A DNA stretch of 64,000 nt from positions 62,001 through 126,000 of the forward strand of contig CAVSOT010000006.1 in assembly GCA_963729695.1 (NCBI GenBank). Reading direction: 5' to 3'. The notes under the pieces are model-generated. The model made no database searches. It was not told the origin of the DNA and saw only the letters and a program-made list of their open reading frames with translations. The stretch is from PALSA-693 sp963729695 (lineage in GTDB: Bacteria > Actinomycetota > Acidimicrobiia > Acidimicrobiales > Palsa-688). Below, piece after piece: positions 25,103-34,408 of the stretch. Position 1 is the stretch's first letter. Each line of letters opens with the position of its first letter. The position numbers and the translations under genes are program-made.

Positions 25103-25810
25103 TCAGTCCAACGGGTCGACCGGGATGGGCTTCATGGTCGGCACCTCCGGCGGGACCAGCTGCGCCTCCCCCGTGTACACGCTGGCCGACGAGCTCACGA
25201 TGGATTGGATCAAACCCGCCATCAACTCTGGGACCACCTTGCTCGGTGGTGCATTCTCGACCGCGATGAACGCCCGGTTGGGTTTGCGCTCGCTCACTTC
25301 GGCGAGCACCGCGGGATCAGCGTCGCCGAATCCGAAGCTCAGAATGTTGGGTCGCCGCTTCCATGAGGGATCGGTGAGGCGATCGTGCGCCGACCGCCAT
25401 CGGTCGGTGTCGTCGGTCGGCCGGCCGTCAGAGACGAAGATCACTGCGGGCCGATACCAGCGGTCCCCTCGGGCCCGGCTGGCGTGGTAATCGGCCTCGA
25501 TCACCGTGCGCAGATGGTGGAACGCCGCCGCGTAGGACGTCCGTCCCTGCACCGCCAGCTCAGGCACGGCCTCGACCAGGCTCAAATCGCAGAGGGGGAG
25601 CAAGGTGTAGGCCAGATCGCTGAAGGTGACGACCCCGAAGCGGATCACCTCCGCAATAGCCGGGTCCTCGCCAATGCTGGCTCGCAACAACGGAAGCTGC
25701 TGATTGACGCTGTCTATCGCCGACCCGGCCATCGACGCCGAGACGTCTAGGCACAGGTAGAACGGGAAGACCGCATATCTCTCTTCCACGCTGACACTGC
25801 TGGCAGCCAT
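25103..25810 (-). CDS. von Willebrand factor A domain protein (TerY-like)
   Basis: A 235-residue protein that is almost entirely one vWA domain. The metal-ion-dependent adhesion site is complete: FYLCLDVSASMAGS gives Asp-x-Ser-x-Ser, QGRTSYAAAF supplies the Thr, and FVSDGRPTDD the second Asp. A FGFGDADP segment and the PSKVVPELMAGLIQSIVSS helix are typical of TerY proteins. In TerY-P triads the vWA protein is thought to scaffold or switch the linked kinase and phosphatase. It lies 66 bp after the kinase gene and 43 bp before the small acidic gene, all on the minus strand. Confidence 0.87.
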   Translation of the reverse strand: MAASSVSVEERYAVFPFYLCLDVSASMAGSAIDSVNQQLPLLRASIGEDPAIAEVIRFGVVTFSDLAYTLLPLCDLSLVEAVPELAVQGRTSYAAAFHHLRTVIEADYHASRARGDRWYRPAVIFVSDGRPTDDTDRWRSAHDRLTDPSWKRRPNILSFGFGDADPAVLAEVSERKPNRAFIAVENAPPSKVVPELMAGLIQSIVSSSASVYTGEAQLVPPEVPTMKPIPVDPLD

Positions 25811-25876
25811 CGGCGTATCACGCTACCGGGTCGGTCTCGAGTGGCGTCGGCCCGCTCCTCCGGTCGGACCTCGCCC

Positions 25877-27541
25877 TCATATGCCCAGCACTGGAGAGAC
25901 GATCATGGCCACCACGAACAGCCCCACCAATCCCACGGCGAGGTCCAGAAGCGCACAGAGGGCGACGCGACGCACGCCAACCCGGCGACGGCCCGACGTC
26001 CACAACGCCTGGCCTGTTTGGCGGTGGAAGGCCGCCCACCAGGCCGTCGCTTGGAGCAAGTACGTCCATCCCTGAGCGACGCTGGACCGGCCCGGCCCGG
26101 CGGCCGCGGAGCCGCCGGTTGGCACCGGCCCGGCTGGCGGCGCCCCCGCACCGGCCATGGAAAAACCTGAGCTCGTGGTGGCGACCGGGGTGGCCGTTCG
26201 CGACCGCCGCCCCGCAGCACCACCCCGCGGCGTGGACAAAAGGGTTAACTGCGGTACCTGCCGAGGCGGGGCGGCCACCGGCCGGATGACCACCTCCGCC
26301 CCGCTTCTAGCAGGGTCCGGCCGGACGATCGCTTGCCGCCCGCCCACCGTCGGCGTCGGCTCGACCGGCACTCGGACTCGAGCTCGGGGGCTGAGAGAAA
26401 CGACGGCATCGTCCTGGGCTCGCCAGACGGTCTCAACCACCGCGCCCGCCCCCAGCCTCACGAGCACGGTTTCGAGGGCTGCGATCCACTCCCCTGGCGC
26501 CGGCCGGGCGGATGGATCCGACACGGCGAGGCCCCGTTCGACGAGGCTCCACAGAGCTGCGCCCGGGCCGAGGAGCGCCTCCCCCAACCGGCCCGAGGGT
26601 ACGGCGAAGTCCACCGCCACGGCCTCTCCCTGGCGTTGCCGCGCCTGGATCGGGAAGTTGGCCGCCCCGACGACCCGGAGGAAGATCAGTGCCAAGGAGT
26701 ACCGGTCCGACTCGACCGTGGGGTTGGCTCCGGCGGGCACAGCCGGGTCGTCCCAGTTCGGCGTCATGGCCCGCCGTCGCCCGAAGGGTGTGAGAGGCGC
26801 CCCATCCGGTCGGAAGCGGTCGCAATTGTCGCAATCCAGGACGAACACTTCCGGACCGCGCTGGAGCGACCACAGGACGTTCTTCATCGACAGGTCGCCG
26901 TGGCCGACCGCCGGCGATGCCGACTCAAAGGCGTCCAAGAGCCGGGCCAGCGCGTACACCAGTCCCAATCGCTCCGGCCCGACCGGCTCGGGCAGGGAGA
27001 GCCCGTAGGCCACCTCGCCGTGCAGGGGGTCCTGGGTCAGATAGCTCAAGCTGGCCAGGCGGGTCGTGCCATCTCGATGCCGCAAGGCAAACCGGCGGGG
27101 GGCGCGGGGCAGCAACACGCCGGCCGCCACACCGCCTGCGTGGAGGGCCACCTTCCCTGGGCCGGCCGGCACCTTCCCGGCGTCGACAGGAAGAGCGGGC
27201 CCGCCGTTCCGTTCCTCGCCGTTCACTCCTGGCCCAGTGCCGGATTCCGAAAAGCCGACGGCGGGGCCCTCGATCACCGTTGCCGCGGGCCAGGCCGCGG
27301 CCGCCTGCACCCGACTGGCCCGCCCGGCATCGTCGATTGCGGCCCGCCAGGTCACCAGATCGTCGACGAAGGCGCGGGGTGCGGGTCGGCGGTAGCGCTT
27401 CAGCACCAGATGCGGTTGGCGGGGGAGCTCGAAGACCCGGCCTTCACCGCCCTCGGCCAGCAGGTCCCCCACGTGCAGCTCGTCGAGGCATACGGCGGGT
27501 CCCGTCAACCCGATCGCGGTTCCGTCAGGACGTGGAGACAC
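25877..27541 (-). CDS. Protein-kinase-like protein with C-terminal membrane segment
   Basis: A 554-residue protein-kinase-fold protein. A glycine-rich loop (LLAEGGEGRVFEL), a Lys in LVLKRYR, the catalytic HGD in VGHGDLSMKNVLW, and a DFG-equivalent Asp in VLDCDNCDR are visible within about residues 25-340. The catalytic loop lacks the usual Arg before Asp and has Ser-Met-Lys-Asn, so it belongs to the divergent kinases of stress-signalling clusters. A Pro/Ala-rich stretch follows, and the last 30 residues are strongly hydrophobic (LCALLDLAVGLVGLFVVAM), so it is tail-anchored. The GTG start lies inside the end of the VIT transporter gene (17-base overlap). It is the kinase of the triad with the vWA and PP2C genes. 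Confidence 0.85.
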   Translation of the reverse strand: MSPRPDGTAIGLTGPAVCLDELHVGDLLAEGGEGRVFELPRQPHLVLKRYRRPAPRAFVDDLVTWRAAIDDAGRASRVQAAAAWPAATVIEGPAVGFSESGTGPGVNGEERNGGPALPVDAGKVPAGPGKVALHAGGVAAGVLLPRAPRRFALRHRDGTTRLASLSYLTQDPLHGEVAYGLSLPEPVGPERLGLVYALARLLDAFESASPAVGHGDLSMKNVLWSLQRGPEVFVLDCDNCDRFRPDGAPLTPFGRRRAMTPNWDDPAVPAGANPTVESDRYSLALIFLRVVGAANFPIQARQRQGEAVAVDFAVPSGRLGEALLGPGAALWSLVERGLAVSDPSARPAPGEWIAALETVLVRLGAGAVVETVWRAQDDAVVSLSPRARVRVPVEPTPTVGGRQAIVRPDPARSGAEVVIRPVAAPPRQVPQLTLLSTPRGGAAGRRSRTATPVATTSSGFSMAGAGAPPAGPVPTGGSAAAGPGRSSVAQGWTYLLQATAWWAAFHRQTGQALWTSGRRRVGVRRVALCALLDLAVGLVGLFVVAMIVSPVLGI

Positions 27542-28292
27542 CGAAGAGTGATCCGATCCCGTAGGTGACCGAAGCGGCCACCACTACCGCCGCCAGCTGG
27601 CGCAAGGCCGTGCGCAGCACGCCGCGACCCGTGAGGAGCCCGGTGAACCCGCCGAGCACGAGCGCCGCCGCGATGCCGATGACGATCGAGGCGATCACCA
27701 TGGCGGTGCCACCACCGAAAAGCCAGGGCAGGAGCGGCAGCAGCGCGCCCAACCCGAAGGCCAGGAACGACGCCACGCTGGCGCGCCACGCCGACCCAGC
27801 CGCATCCGGGTCGATACCGAGCTCCAACCGGGCGTGGGTATCGAGGGCCAGGTTGTCGTTGGCGGACAGGATGCGGGCAACCGTCTCGGCGTCCTGAGGG
27901 GGGACCCCGCGAGCCAGATAGAGGGCGGCCAGCTCGCGCCGCTCCGCCTCGGGCTCGTCCGCCAGCTCGGTGCGTTCCACTTCCAGCTCCCGCTGTACCA
28001 GCTCGTGCTGGGCCCGCACCGAGACCAGCTCCCCTGCGGCCATCGAGAACGCTCCGGCGAGCAGCCCGGCGATCCCCGCCAGCCGCACCGTCGCCGCATT
28101 GGTGGACGCCCCGGCCGCCACTCCCAGGATCAGCGACAAGTTGGTGATAAGGCCGTCCCCGGCGCCCAACACCGCCGCCCGGGGAGCGGTGTCCTTGACG
28201 TCGCGGTGCCGGCTGGTCCGAACCCGGCCGGCCCGCGCGACCAGGCCGCGAGTAGCAACGCGAGCCGGGGCTGCTCGACGCGGGGTCGTCAC
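27525..28292 (-). CDS. VIT1/CCC1 family metal transporter
   Basis: A 255-residue protein of the vacuolar iron/manganese transporter (VIT) family. The signature GAGDGLITNLSLILGVAAG opens the membrane domain, GAFSMAAGELVSVRAQ follows, and a soluble stretch with ERRELAALYLARGVPP and AETVARIL forms the cytoplasmic metal-binding domain. The last two helices (about 175-255) are rich in Gly and Ala. Members move iron or manganese out of the cytoplasm. An Arg-rich tail of about 35 residues precedes the family domain. Its 3' end overlaps the kinase gene, which couples it to the signalling triad. Confidence 0.88.
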   Translation of the reverse strand: MTTPRRAAPARVATRGLVARAGRVRTSRHRDVKDTAPRAAVLGAGDGLITNLSLILGVAAGASTNAATVRLAGIAGLLAGAFSMAAGELVSVRAQHELVQRELEVERTELADEPEAERRELAALYLARGVPPQDAETVARILSANDNLALDTHARLELGIDPDAAGSAWRASVASFLAFGLGALLPLLPWLFGGGTAMVIASIVIGIAAALVLGGFTGLLTGRGVLRTALRQLAAVVVAASVTYGIGSLFGVSTS

Positions 28293-28311
28293 GCTTCCAG
28301 AGTAGATGTCC

Positions 28312-29862
28312 TCACACGATGGAGGTCCGATGGTCTGCCCAGTACCTGTCGCGAAGCAGCCGTTTGTAGAGCTTCCCGGTCGGCAAGCGGGGGAGCTCGG
28401 GGACGAAATCGACCGTCCTCGGGCACTTGAAATGGGCCAGGTGGGCCCGGCAAAAGGCGATCAGTTCCTGCTCCAGGACCGGGCCCGCCTGAGCGGGGTC
28501 GTTGGCCTGGACCACCGCCTTGACCTCCTCGCCGAGGTCGTCGTTGGGCACGCCGATCACCGCCACGTCGAGGACAGCCGGATGGGTGGCCAGGAGGTTC
28601 TCGGTCTCCTGCGGATAGATGTTGACCCCACCGGAGATGATCACGTAGCTCTTTCGGTCGGTCAGGTACAGGTAGCCTTCGGCGTCGACGTGACCGACGT
28701 CTCCCACGGTGCTGGTCGCGCCGTTGCTCGTGCGGCTCTCGGCCGTCTTGACGGGGTCGTCGAAGTAGTCGAAGGCCGTGGCCCCCCGGAACCACACCGT
28801 TCCGTCTACTCCAGTCGAGCAGGGCTCGCCCTCCTCGTCGAGGATGAGCAGCTCGCCGAGGACGGGGCGACCCACCGTGCCCGGGTGGGCCAGCCACTGG
28901 GCCGAATCGCACCAGGTGAACCCGTTGGACTCCGTCGCCCCGTAGTACTCGGTCACGATGGGCCCGAACCAGTCGATGATTGCCTGTTTGATCGGCACGG
29001 GAGAGGGGGCGGCGCCGTGCACGATCCCCTCGAGCGAGGAGATGTCGTACCGGCCACGAAGCTCCTCGGGCAGGCGGAGGAGACGGCTGAACATCGTCGG
29101 CACCATCTGGCTGTGGGTGACCCGATATCGCTCGACGAGGGCCAGCCACCGCTCGGCGTCGAAGCGTTCCATGACCACCACCGTCGAACCCAGCCGTAAG
29201 GCGGCGGAGAGGGCCCCCTGAGGTGCCGAGTGGTACAGCGGGGCTGGGCTCAGGTACGTCATGTTCTCCCGGAAGCTGAACAAGAACCGGGCGAACGCCA
29301 TCAACGGCAGCTGGTCGATCGGGGCCGCATCCGGCATCGGTCGCAGGATCCCCTTGGGCCGCCCGGTCGTCCCCGAGGAGTACAACATGGCCAGGCCGAG
29401 GGACTCGTTGTCCACCGGTTCGGCCGGCCATCCGGAGACGGTTGCGGCCAGCGGCTCCCACCGACCCGGGGGACGATCGACGCCGGTTATCAGGAGGCGT
29501 TCGAGTTGCGGGCAATCGGCGGCAGCCGCTTCGGCGACGTTTCGCATGGCTGCGGAGCTGAAGAACAACCGGGACCTGGAGTTGCCCAGGATGTACGCCA
29601 CTTCGTCGGGGCTTAGGTAGGTGTTGATCAGCGTGTAGTACAGCCCGATCCGCTCCGCCGCCCCCTCGATCTCCAGCATCCTCGGGTTGTTCTCCATGAG
29701 GATCGAGATGTGGTCCCCGCGCCGGAGCCCGGCATCGCGCATGAAATGGGCGAGGCGGTTGCACGCCCGCTCGTATTCGCCGAAGGTGATGATTTCCCCG
29801 CTTTGGGCCATGACGATGGCGGGCTGGTCGGGATGTTCGGCGGCATGCCGGCCTGGGTACAC
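28312..29862 (-). CDS. Acyl-CoA synthetase (AMP-forming, fatty-acyl-CoA ligase type)
   Basis: A 516-residue ANL-superfamily ligase that activates a carboxylic acid with ATP and joins it to CoA. Signature regions are YSSGTTGRPKGIL (P-loop), YYGATESNGF, GDVGHVDAEGYLYLTDR (with the conserved Asp and Arg) and LPRLPTGKLYKRLL (the lysine of adenylate formation). The GTG at 29862 has GAGGGAG just upstream and begins at VYPGRHAAEHPDQPAIVM, the family's usual N-terminus. The substrate is unknown; branched or medium acyl chains would fit the neighbours. It diverges from the carboxylase genes and is followed 19 bp on by the VIT transporter. Confidence 0.87.
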   Translation of the reverse strand: MYPGRHAAEHPDQPAIVMAQSGEIITFGEYERACNRLAHFMRDAGLRRGDHISILMENNPRMLEIEGAAERIGLYYTLINTYLSPDEVAYILGNSRSRLFFSSAAMRNVAEAAAADCPQLERLLITGVDRPPGRWEPLAATVSGWPAEPVDNESLGLAMLYSSGTTGRPKGILRPMPDAAPIDQLPLMAFARFLFSFRENMTYLSPAPLYHSAPQGALSAALRLGSTVVVMERFDAERWLALVERYRVTHSQMVPTMFSRLLRLPEELRGRYDISSLEGIVHGAAPSPVPIKQAIIDWFGPIVTEYYGATESNGFTWCDSAQWLAHPGTVGRPVLGELLILDEEGEPCSTGVDGTVWFRGATAFDYFDDPVKTAESRTSNGATSTVGDVGHVDAEGYLYLTDRKSYVIISGGVNIYPQETENLLATHPAVLDVAVIGVPNDDLGEEVKAVVQANDPAQAGPVLEQELIAFCRAHLAHFKCPRTVDFVPELPRLPTGKLYKRLLRDRYWADHRTSIV

Positions 29863-29939
29863 ACTTCTCCCTCGTCCGAGATCGGCGCCGCTCGGCGCCA
29901 CTCGGTACGCTAGCGATCCCGTCCCAGGCGGGTCGTAAC

Positions 29940-31574
29940 ATGCCGGAAATGCCAGCCGATGCCGCCGCACCCGCACGAGAGTTCCCGGTACTCGGCTCCG
30001 CAGCTGACGAGTCGTCGGATACCTTTCGGCGCAACGAACTCGCCAATCGCGAGCTCGTCGATGACCTGCGGCGACGTCTGGCCGTCACCGCCACGGGCGG
30101 TCCAGAACCGGCCCGCCGCCGCCACGTCGACCGCGGCAAGCTGCTGCCGCGCCAGCGCATCGAGCAGCTTCTCGACCCGGGCTCACCATTTCTCGAGTTG
30201 TCCCCGCTCGCCGCGCTGGGCATGTACGGGGACGAGTGTCCGGCGGCAGGCATCATCACTGGCGTCGGACGGGTCGCCGGGCGCCGCTGCGTGATCGTCG
30301 TCAACGACGCCACGGTCAAGGGCGGCACCTACTACCCGATGACCGTCAAGAAGCACCTGCGCGCCCAGGAGGTAGCGGCCGCCAATCGGTTGCCGTGCAT
30401 CTACCTGGTGGACTCGGGAGGAGCGTTCCTACCCGAACAGGACGAGGTGTTCCCGGACCGCGACCATTTCGGGCGGATCTTCTACAACCAGGCCAACCTG
30501 TCGGCCGCAGGCATCGCCCAGATCGCCGCGGTCATGGGTTCCTCGACCGCAGGAGGGGCCTACGTGCCGGCCATGAGCGACGAGGCCGTCATCGTCGCCC
30601 ACGAGGGCACCATCTTTCTCGGCGGGCCGCCCCTCGTGAAGGCTGCGACCGGCGAGGTGGTCACCGCCGAGGAGCTCGGAGGCGGGGACCTGCATGCCCG
30701 CCGGTCCGGGGTCGTCGACCACCTGGCCACTGACGACCGTCAGGCCCTGGCCATGGTCCGCGCCATCGTCGGCACCCTGGGCCCCCGGCCAGAGCCGGCC
30801 TGGTCGGCCATCCCGACGGACGAGCCGGTGGTCGATCCCGGACAGCTCTACGGCGTGGTCTCCGCCGATACGCGCACCCCTTACGACGTACGGGAGGTGG
30901 TGGGCCGGATCGTCGACGGCAGTCGGCTCCTGGAGTTCAAGCCGGACTACGGCCCCACCCTGGTGACCGGCTTTGCCCACGTGTGCGGCCACCCGGTCGG
31001 GGTGGTCGCCAACAACGGCATCCTCTTCAGCGAGTCGGCCCTCAAAGGGGCGCACTTCATCGAGCTCTGCGATCAGCGCCGGATCCCCTTGGTGTTCCTG
31101 CAGAACATCACCGGGTTCATGGTCGGTCGGGACTACGAGGCGGGCGGGATCGCCAAGCACGGAGCCAAGATGGTGACCGCGGTGGCGTGTGCCCGGGTCC
31201 CGAAGCTGACCCTGATCATCGGGGGCAGCTTTGGTGCGGGCAACTATTCGATGTGCGGCCGGGCCTACTCCCCGCGCTTTCTCTGGATGTGGCCGAACGC
31301 CCGTATCTCCGTGATGGGAGGCGAGCAGGCCGCTTCGGTGCTGGCCACGGTCGCCGACCGCGACGGGACCTGGAGCCAGGACGAGGTGGAGGCGTTCAAG
31401 GCTCCGGTGCGCGAGCAGTACGAACGACAGGGGAACCCCTACTACGCCACCGCCCGCCTGTGGGACGACGGCGTGATCGATCCCATGGACACGCGCCGGG
31501 TGCTCGGGTTGGCGTTGGCCGCCGCCGCCGAAGCTCCGATGCCGCCGGTGCGCTATGGCGTGTTCCGAATGTGA
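29940..31574 (+). CDS. Acyl-CoA carboxylase, carboxyltransferase subunit (methylcrotonyl-CoA type)
   Basis: A 544-residue biotin-dependent carboxyltransferase subunit. The N-terminal half has RRRHVDRGKLLPRQRIEQLLDPGSP, GMYGDECPAAGIITG and a GSSTAGGAYVPAMSD oxyanion segment. The C-terminal half has GGSFGAGNYSMCGRAYSPR and WPNARISVMGGEQAASVL. These residues, in particular the MCGRAY/PRFLWMWPN segment, are typical of the methylcrotonyl-CoA carboxylase beta subunit and of mycobacterial AccD1. It would transfer CO2 from carboxybiotin to a 3-methylcrotonyl-type acyl-CoA in leucine breakdown. The biotin subunit follows 19 bp later. Start codon ATG at 29940; no strong ribosome site seen. Confidence 0.88.
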   Translation: MPEMPADAAAPAREFPVLGSAADESSDTFRRNELANRELVDDLRRRLAVTATGGPEPARRRHVDRGKLLPRQRIEQLLDPGSPFLELSPLAALGMYGDECPAAGIITGVGRVAGRRCVIVVNDATVKGGTYYPMTVKKHLRAQEVAAANRLPCIYLVDSGGAFLPEQDEVFPDRDHFGRIFYNQANLSAAGIAQIAAVMGSSTAGGAYVPAMSDEAVIVAHEGTIFLGGPPLVKAATGEVVTAEELGGGDLHARRSGVVDHLATDDRQALAMVRAIVGTLGPRPEPAWSAIPTDEPVVDPGQLYGVVSADTRTPYDVREVVGRIVDGSRLLEFKPDYGPTLVTGFAHVCGHPVGVVANNGILFSESALKGAHFIELCDQRRIPLVFLQNITGFMVGRDYEAGGIAKHGAKMVTAVACARVPKLTLIIGGSFGAGNYSMCGRAYSPRFLWMWPNARISVMGGEQAASVLATVADRDGTWSQDEVEAFKAPVREQYERQGNPYYATARLWDDGVIDPMDTRRVLGLALAAAAEAPMPPVRYGVFRM

Positions 31575-31593
31575 AGCCGAACCCAGAGAGACG

Positions 31594-33638
31594 ATGACCC
31601 GCATGTTCAGCACCGTCCTGGTGGCCAACCGGGGAGAGATCGCCGTCCGGATCATCCGGACCCTCCGGGCCATGGGCATCCGCAGCGTGGCCGTCTCCAC
31701 TCCGCCGGACCGTCGGGCCCGGCACGTCTCGGAGGCCGACGACGTCGTCACCCTGGACGCCGCCGGGGCCTATCTGGACGTCGATGGCGTCGTGGATGCG
31801 GCCGCCCGAAGTGGAGCCGAAGCCCTCCACCCTGGCTATGGGTTTCTGTCTGAGAACCCTTCGCTGGCCCGGCGGTGCGCCGACGCCGGGATCGTGTTCA
31901 TCGGACCCCCTGCCGAGGCGATCGAGATCATGGGCGACAAGATCAATGCCAAGCGGGCCGTAGCGGCGGCCGGCGTTCCCGTGGTTCCGGGACGCGGTCA
32001 ACCGGGCCTGAGCGACGAGGAGATCGCCTCCGCCGCCCTCCAGGTGGGATTGCCCGTCATGCTGAAACCCAGCGCAGGGGGCGGCGGAAAAGGCATGCGC
32101 CAGGTGACCGATCCCGCCGACCTACCCCGGGCCATCGCGTCGGCCCGCCGGGAGGCCATCGCCTCGTTCGGGGACGGGACTCTCCTGGTCGAACGCTTCG
32201 TCGCCCGGCCACGGCACATCGAGGTCCAGGTCTTCGCCGACACCCACGGACGCGTCTGTTCGCTCGGTGAGCGGGAATGCAGCTTGCAGCGGCGTCACCA
32301 GAAGATCGTCGAGGAGGCTCCTTCCGTCCTGCTCGATGACGCAACCCGTTCCGCCATGGCCGCTTCGGCGGTGGCCGCCGCCCGGGCCTGCGGCTACGTC
32401 GGGGCCGGGACGGTCGAGTTCATCGTCTCCTCGGATCGGCCGAACGAGTTTTTCTTCATGGAAATGAATACCCGTTTGCAGGTCGAGCACCCCGTTACCG
32501 AGGCCGTGCTGGCTCTGGACTTGGTCGAATGGCAGCTGCGGGTGGCAGCCGGTCAACAGATCCCGTGGGAAGGCCACGGGCCGGCACCCAACGGGCACGC
32601 CATGGAAGCTCGGATCTACGCGGAGGACCCCGACCGAGGCTTCCTGCCGGCGACGGGAACCGTGCGCCGCCTATCCCAGCCCGACGACCGGCCGCACATC
32701 CGGGTGGACTCCGGCCTGCAGGCCGGCTCGGTCATCGGCACCGACTACGACCCCATGCTGGCCAAGGTGATCGCCTGGGGACCGGACCGGCCTACCTCCC
32801 TGTCCCGGCTCCGGGCCGCCCTGGCCGCCACCTCGGTGCTCGGCCTGACGACCAACGTGGGCTTCCTTCGCCGCCTGGTCGACCGCCCGGAGGTCCGGGC
32901 CGCCCAGCTGGACACCGAACTGGTAGACCGGATCGCCGCGGATCTCGCCGCCCGCCCGGACCCGTCGGAAGTGGTGGGCGCGGCCGCCCTGCTGGCTCGT
33001 CTGCTGGAGGCTCCCCCAGGTCCTGTCGTCGACCCGTGGGACCGGCCCGACAGCTGGCGCGTCACCGGCCCGGCCGTCTACTCCAGCCGGTGGCGGTTGG
33101 CGGGCCAGGTGTTCGAAGCGACCGTAGACGGCTTCGGCGTGGGCGTCGAGGGGGCGCCTCCGGACGACCACTCGGCCGCCTCGACGCCCACGCCGTCTGG
33201 GGCCCGACCGGCTCTGGGCTGGCTGGACAAGGGTGACGGAAAGCTGGTGGTCGAGCGCGACGGACGGTTGCGGCGCTACGAGTGGGCCGCCGACGGCGAC
33301 CTCGTCTGGCTGGGCCGGGACGGCGACGCTTGGTCGCTCACCCGGCTTCGGGAGACCATCGACCGGGGGGAGACGCCTCAGGCGGCAGTGGACCCGTCAC
33401 CAGCCCGATGCCAGGAACGGTGCTCGCCGTCCACGTGCACCCCGGCCAGGCCGTGTCCGCCGGCCAGCCGCTGGTTACCGTCGAGGCCATGAAAATGGAG
33501 CACGCGGTGGCGGCCGCGGCCGACGGCGTCGTCCAGGACGTCCTGGTCCGACCAGGGGAATCGGTCCGGCTCGATCAGCCCTTGGTCGTTGTCACGTCCC
33601 CGACGGCCGACCACGACGTTCACGCCGAGCGTGACTAG
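31594..33638 (+). CDS. Acyl-CoA carboxylase biotin subunit, broken by one frameshift
   Basis: Biotin carboxylase plus biotin carrier protein, about 681 residues if repaired. The biotin carboxylase domain (VLVANRGEIAVRIIRTLR, GYGFLSENP, KPSAGGGGKGMR, MEMNTRLQVEHPVTE) is intact in one frame. Past 33370 the frame runs into unrelated sequence and stops at 33492, while the adjacent frame continues with PMPGTVLAVHVHPGQ and the biotinylation site VEAMKMEH, ending at 33638. Adding one G to the G6 tract at 33365-33370 restores a single frame reading DRGGDASGGSGP. The length, 2045, is two more than a multiple of three, as expected for one lost base. It pairs with the carboxyltransferase subunit just upstream. 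A sequencing error is more likely than a real lesion. Confidence 0.85.
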
Positions 33639-34408
33639 GCCGAGGTGGCAGCCGACCCGAACCCGGCCAAGGCCTCGAGCAGGCGGGCGGCCAGCTCCGG
33701 GCGGCACACCAGCAAATCGGGGAGGTACGGGTGCGGCTGGTTGTACAGGAGGGGCGTGCCGTCGATGCGGGACGCGTGCAACCCCGCAGCCAAAGCCACA
33801 CCGACCGGCGCGGCCGAGTCCCACTCCCACTGCCCGCCGGCGTGGACGTAGGCGTCGGCCTGGTTGCGGACCACGGCCATCGTCTTGGCACCGGCCGAGC
33901 CCATCGGCATCACGTCAGCTCCGATCTCCGCCGCCACCGGCCCGGCGAAGGCCGGTGGCCGGCTGTCGCTGACCAGCATGCGGAGTCGCCGGCCGGGATC
34001 GGGAGCGGTGCCCCGGACGGGTGGTTCGGTACCGAGCACCTCGCCAAGGGCCGGCAGCGCCACCGCCGCGGCCGTGATGCGGCCCCCCTCGACGTCCTCC
34101 CACAACGCCACGTGCACCGCCCAGTCCTGCCGGCCCGGCATCGAGAACTCCCGGGTGCCGTCCAGCGGGTCGATGATCCACACCCGATGGGCCCGAAGAC
34201 GGGCCGGATTGTCAACCGACTCCTCCGAAAGGACCGAGTCGCCTGGGCGGGCCTCGGCCAGCCGCGAGAGCAGGAGCTCGTTTGACTCCGTATCGCCGCG
34301 CCGACCCAACTCCTTGGGATCCTCCGGCGCTCCCGCAGCCCGGATCTCCAGCAGCAAACGGCCGGCGTCTTTGGCCAGATCCGCGGCCAGACCGGCGTCG
34401 GTCGTCAC
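33635..34408 (-). CDS. cysQ: 3'(2'),5'-bisphosphate nucleotidase, CysQ-like
   Basis: A 257-residue metal-dependent phosphatase of the inositol monophosphatase fold. The metal site is seen in LSEESVDN and DPLDGTREFS, and the C-terminal WEWDSAAPVGVALAAG gives the third metal ligand. Such enzymes turn PAP into AMP, which removes a product of sulfate assimilation. The start overlaps the cysNC stop by four bases (ATGA), and the three sulfur genes cysD, cysNC and cysQ form one overlapping operon, which makes this assignment strong. Its 3' end overlaps the carboxylase gene on the other strand by four bases. Confidence 0.87.
   Translation of the reverse strand: MTTDAGLAADLAKDAGRLLLEIRAAGAPEDPKELGRRGDTESNELLLSRLAEARPGDSVLSEESVDNPARLRAHRVWIIDPLDGTREFSMPGRQDWAVHVALWEDVEGGRITAAAVALPALGEVLGTEPPVRGTAPDPGRRLRMLVSDSRPPAFAGPVAAEIGADVMPMGSAGAKTMAVVRNQADAYVHAGGQWEWDSAAPVGVALAAGLHASRIDGTPLLYNQPHPYLPDLLVCRPELAARLLEALAGFGSAATSA

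Noticed and set aside
31555..31593. Earlier GTG start for the biotin carboxylase subunit
   Set aside because: It would overlap the carboxyltransferase end; the ATG at 31594 with AGAGAG upstream is better and opens at the conserved N-terminus.
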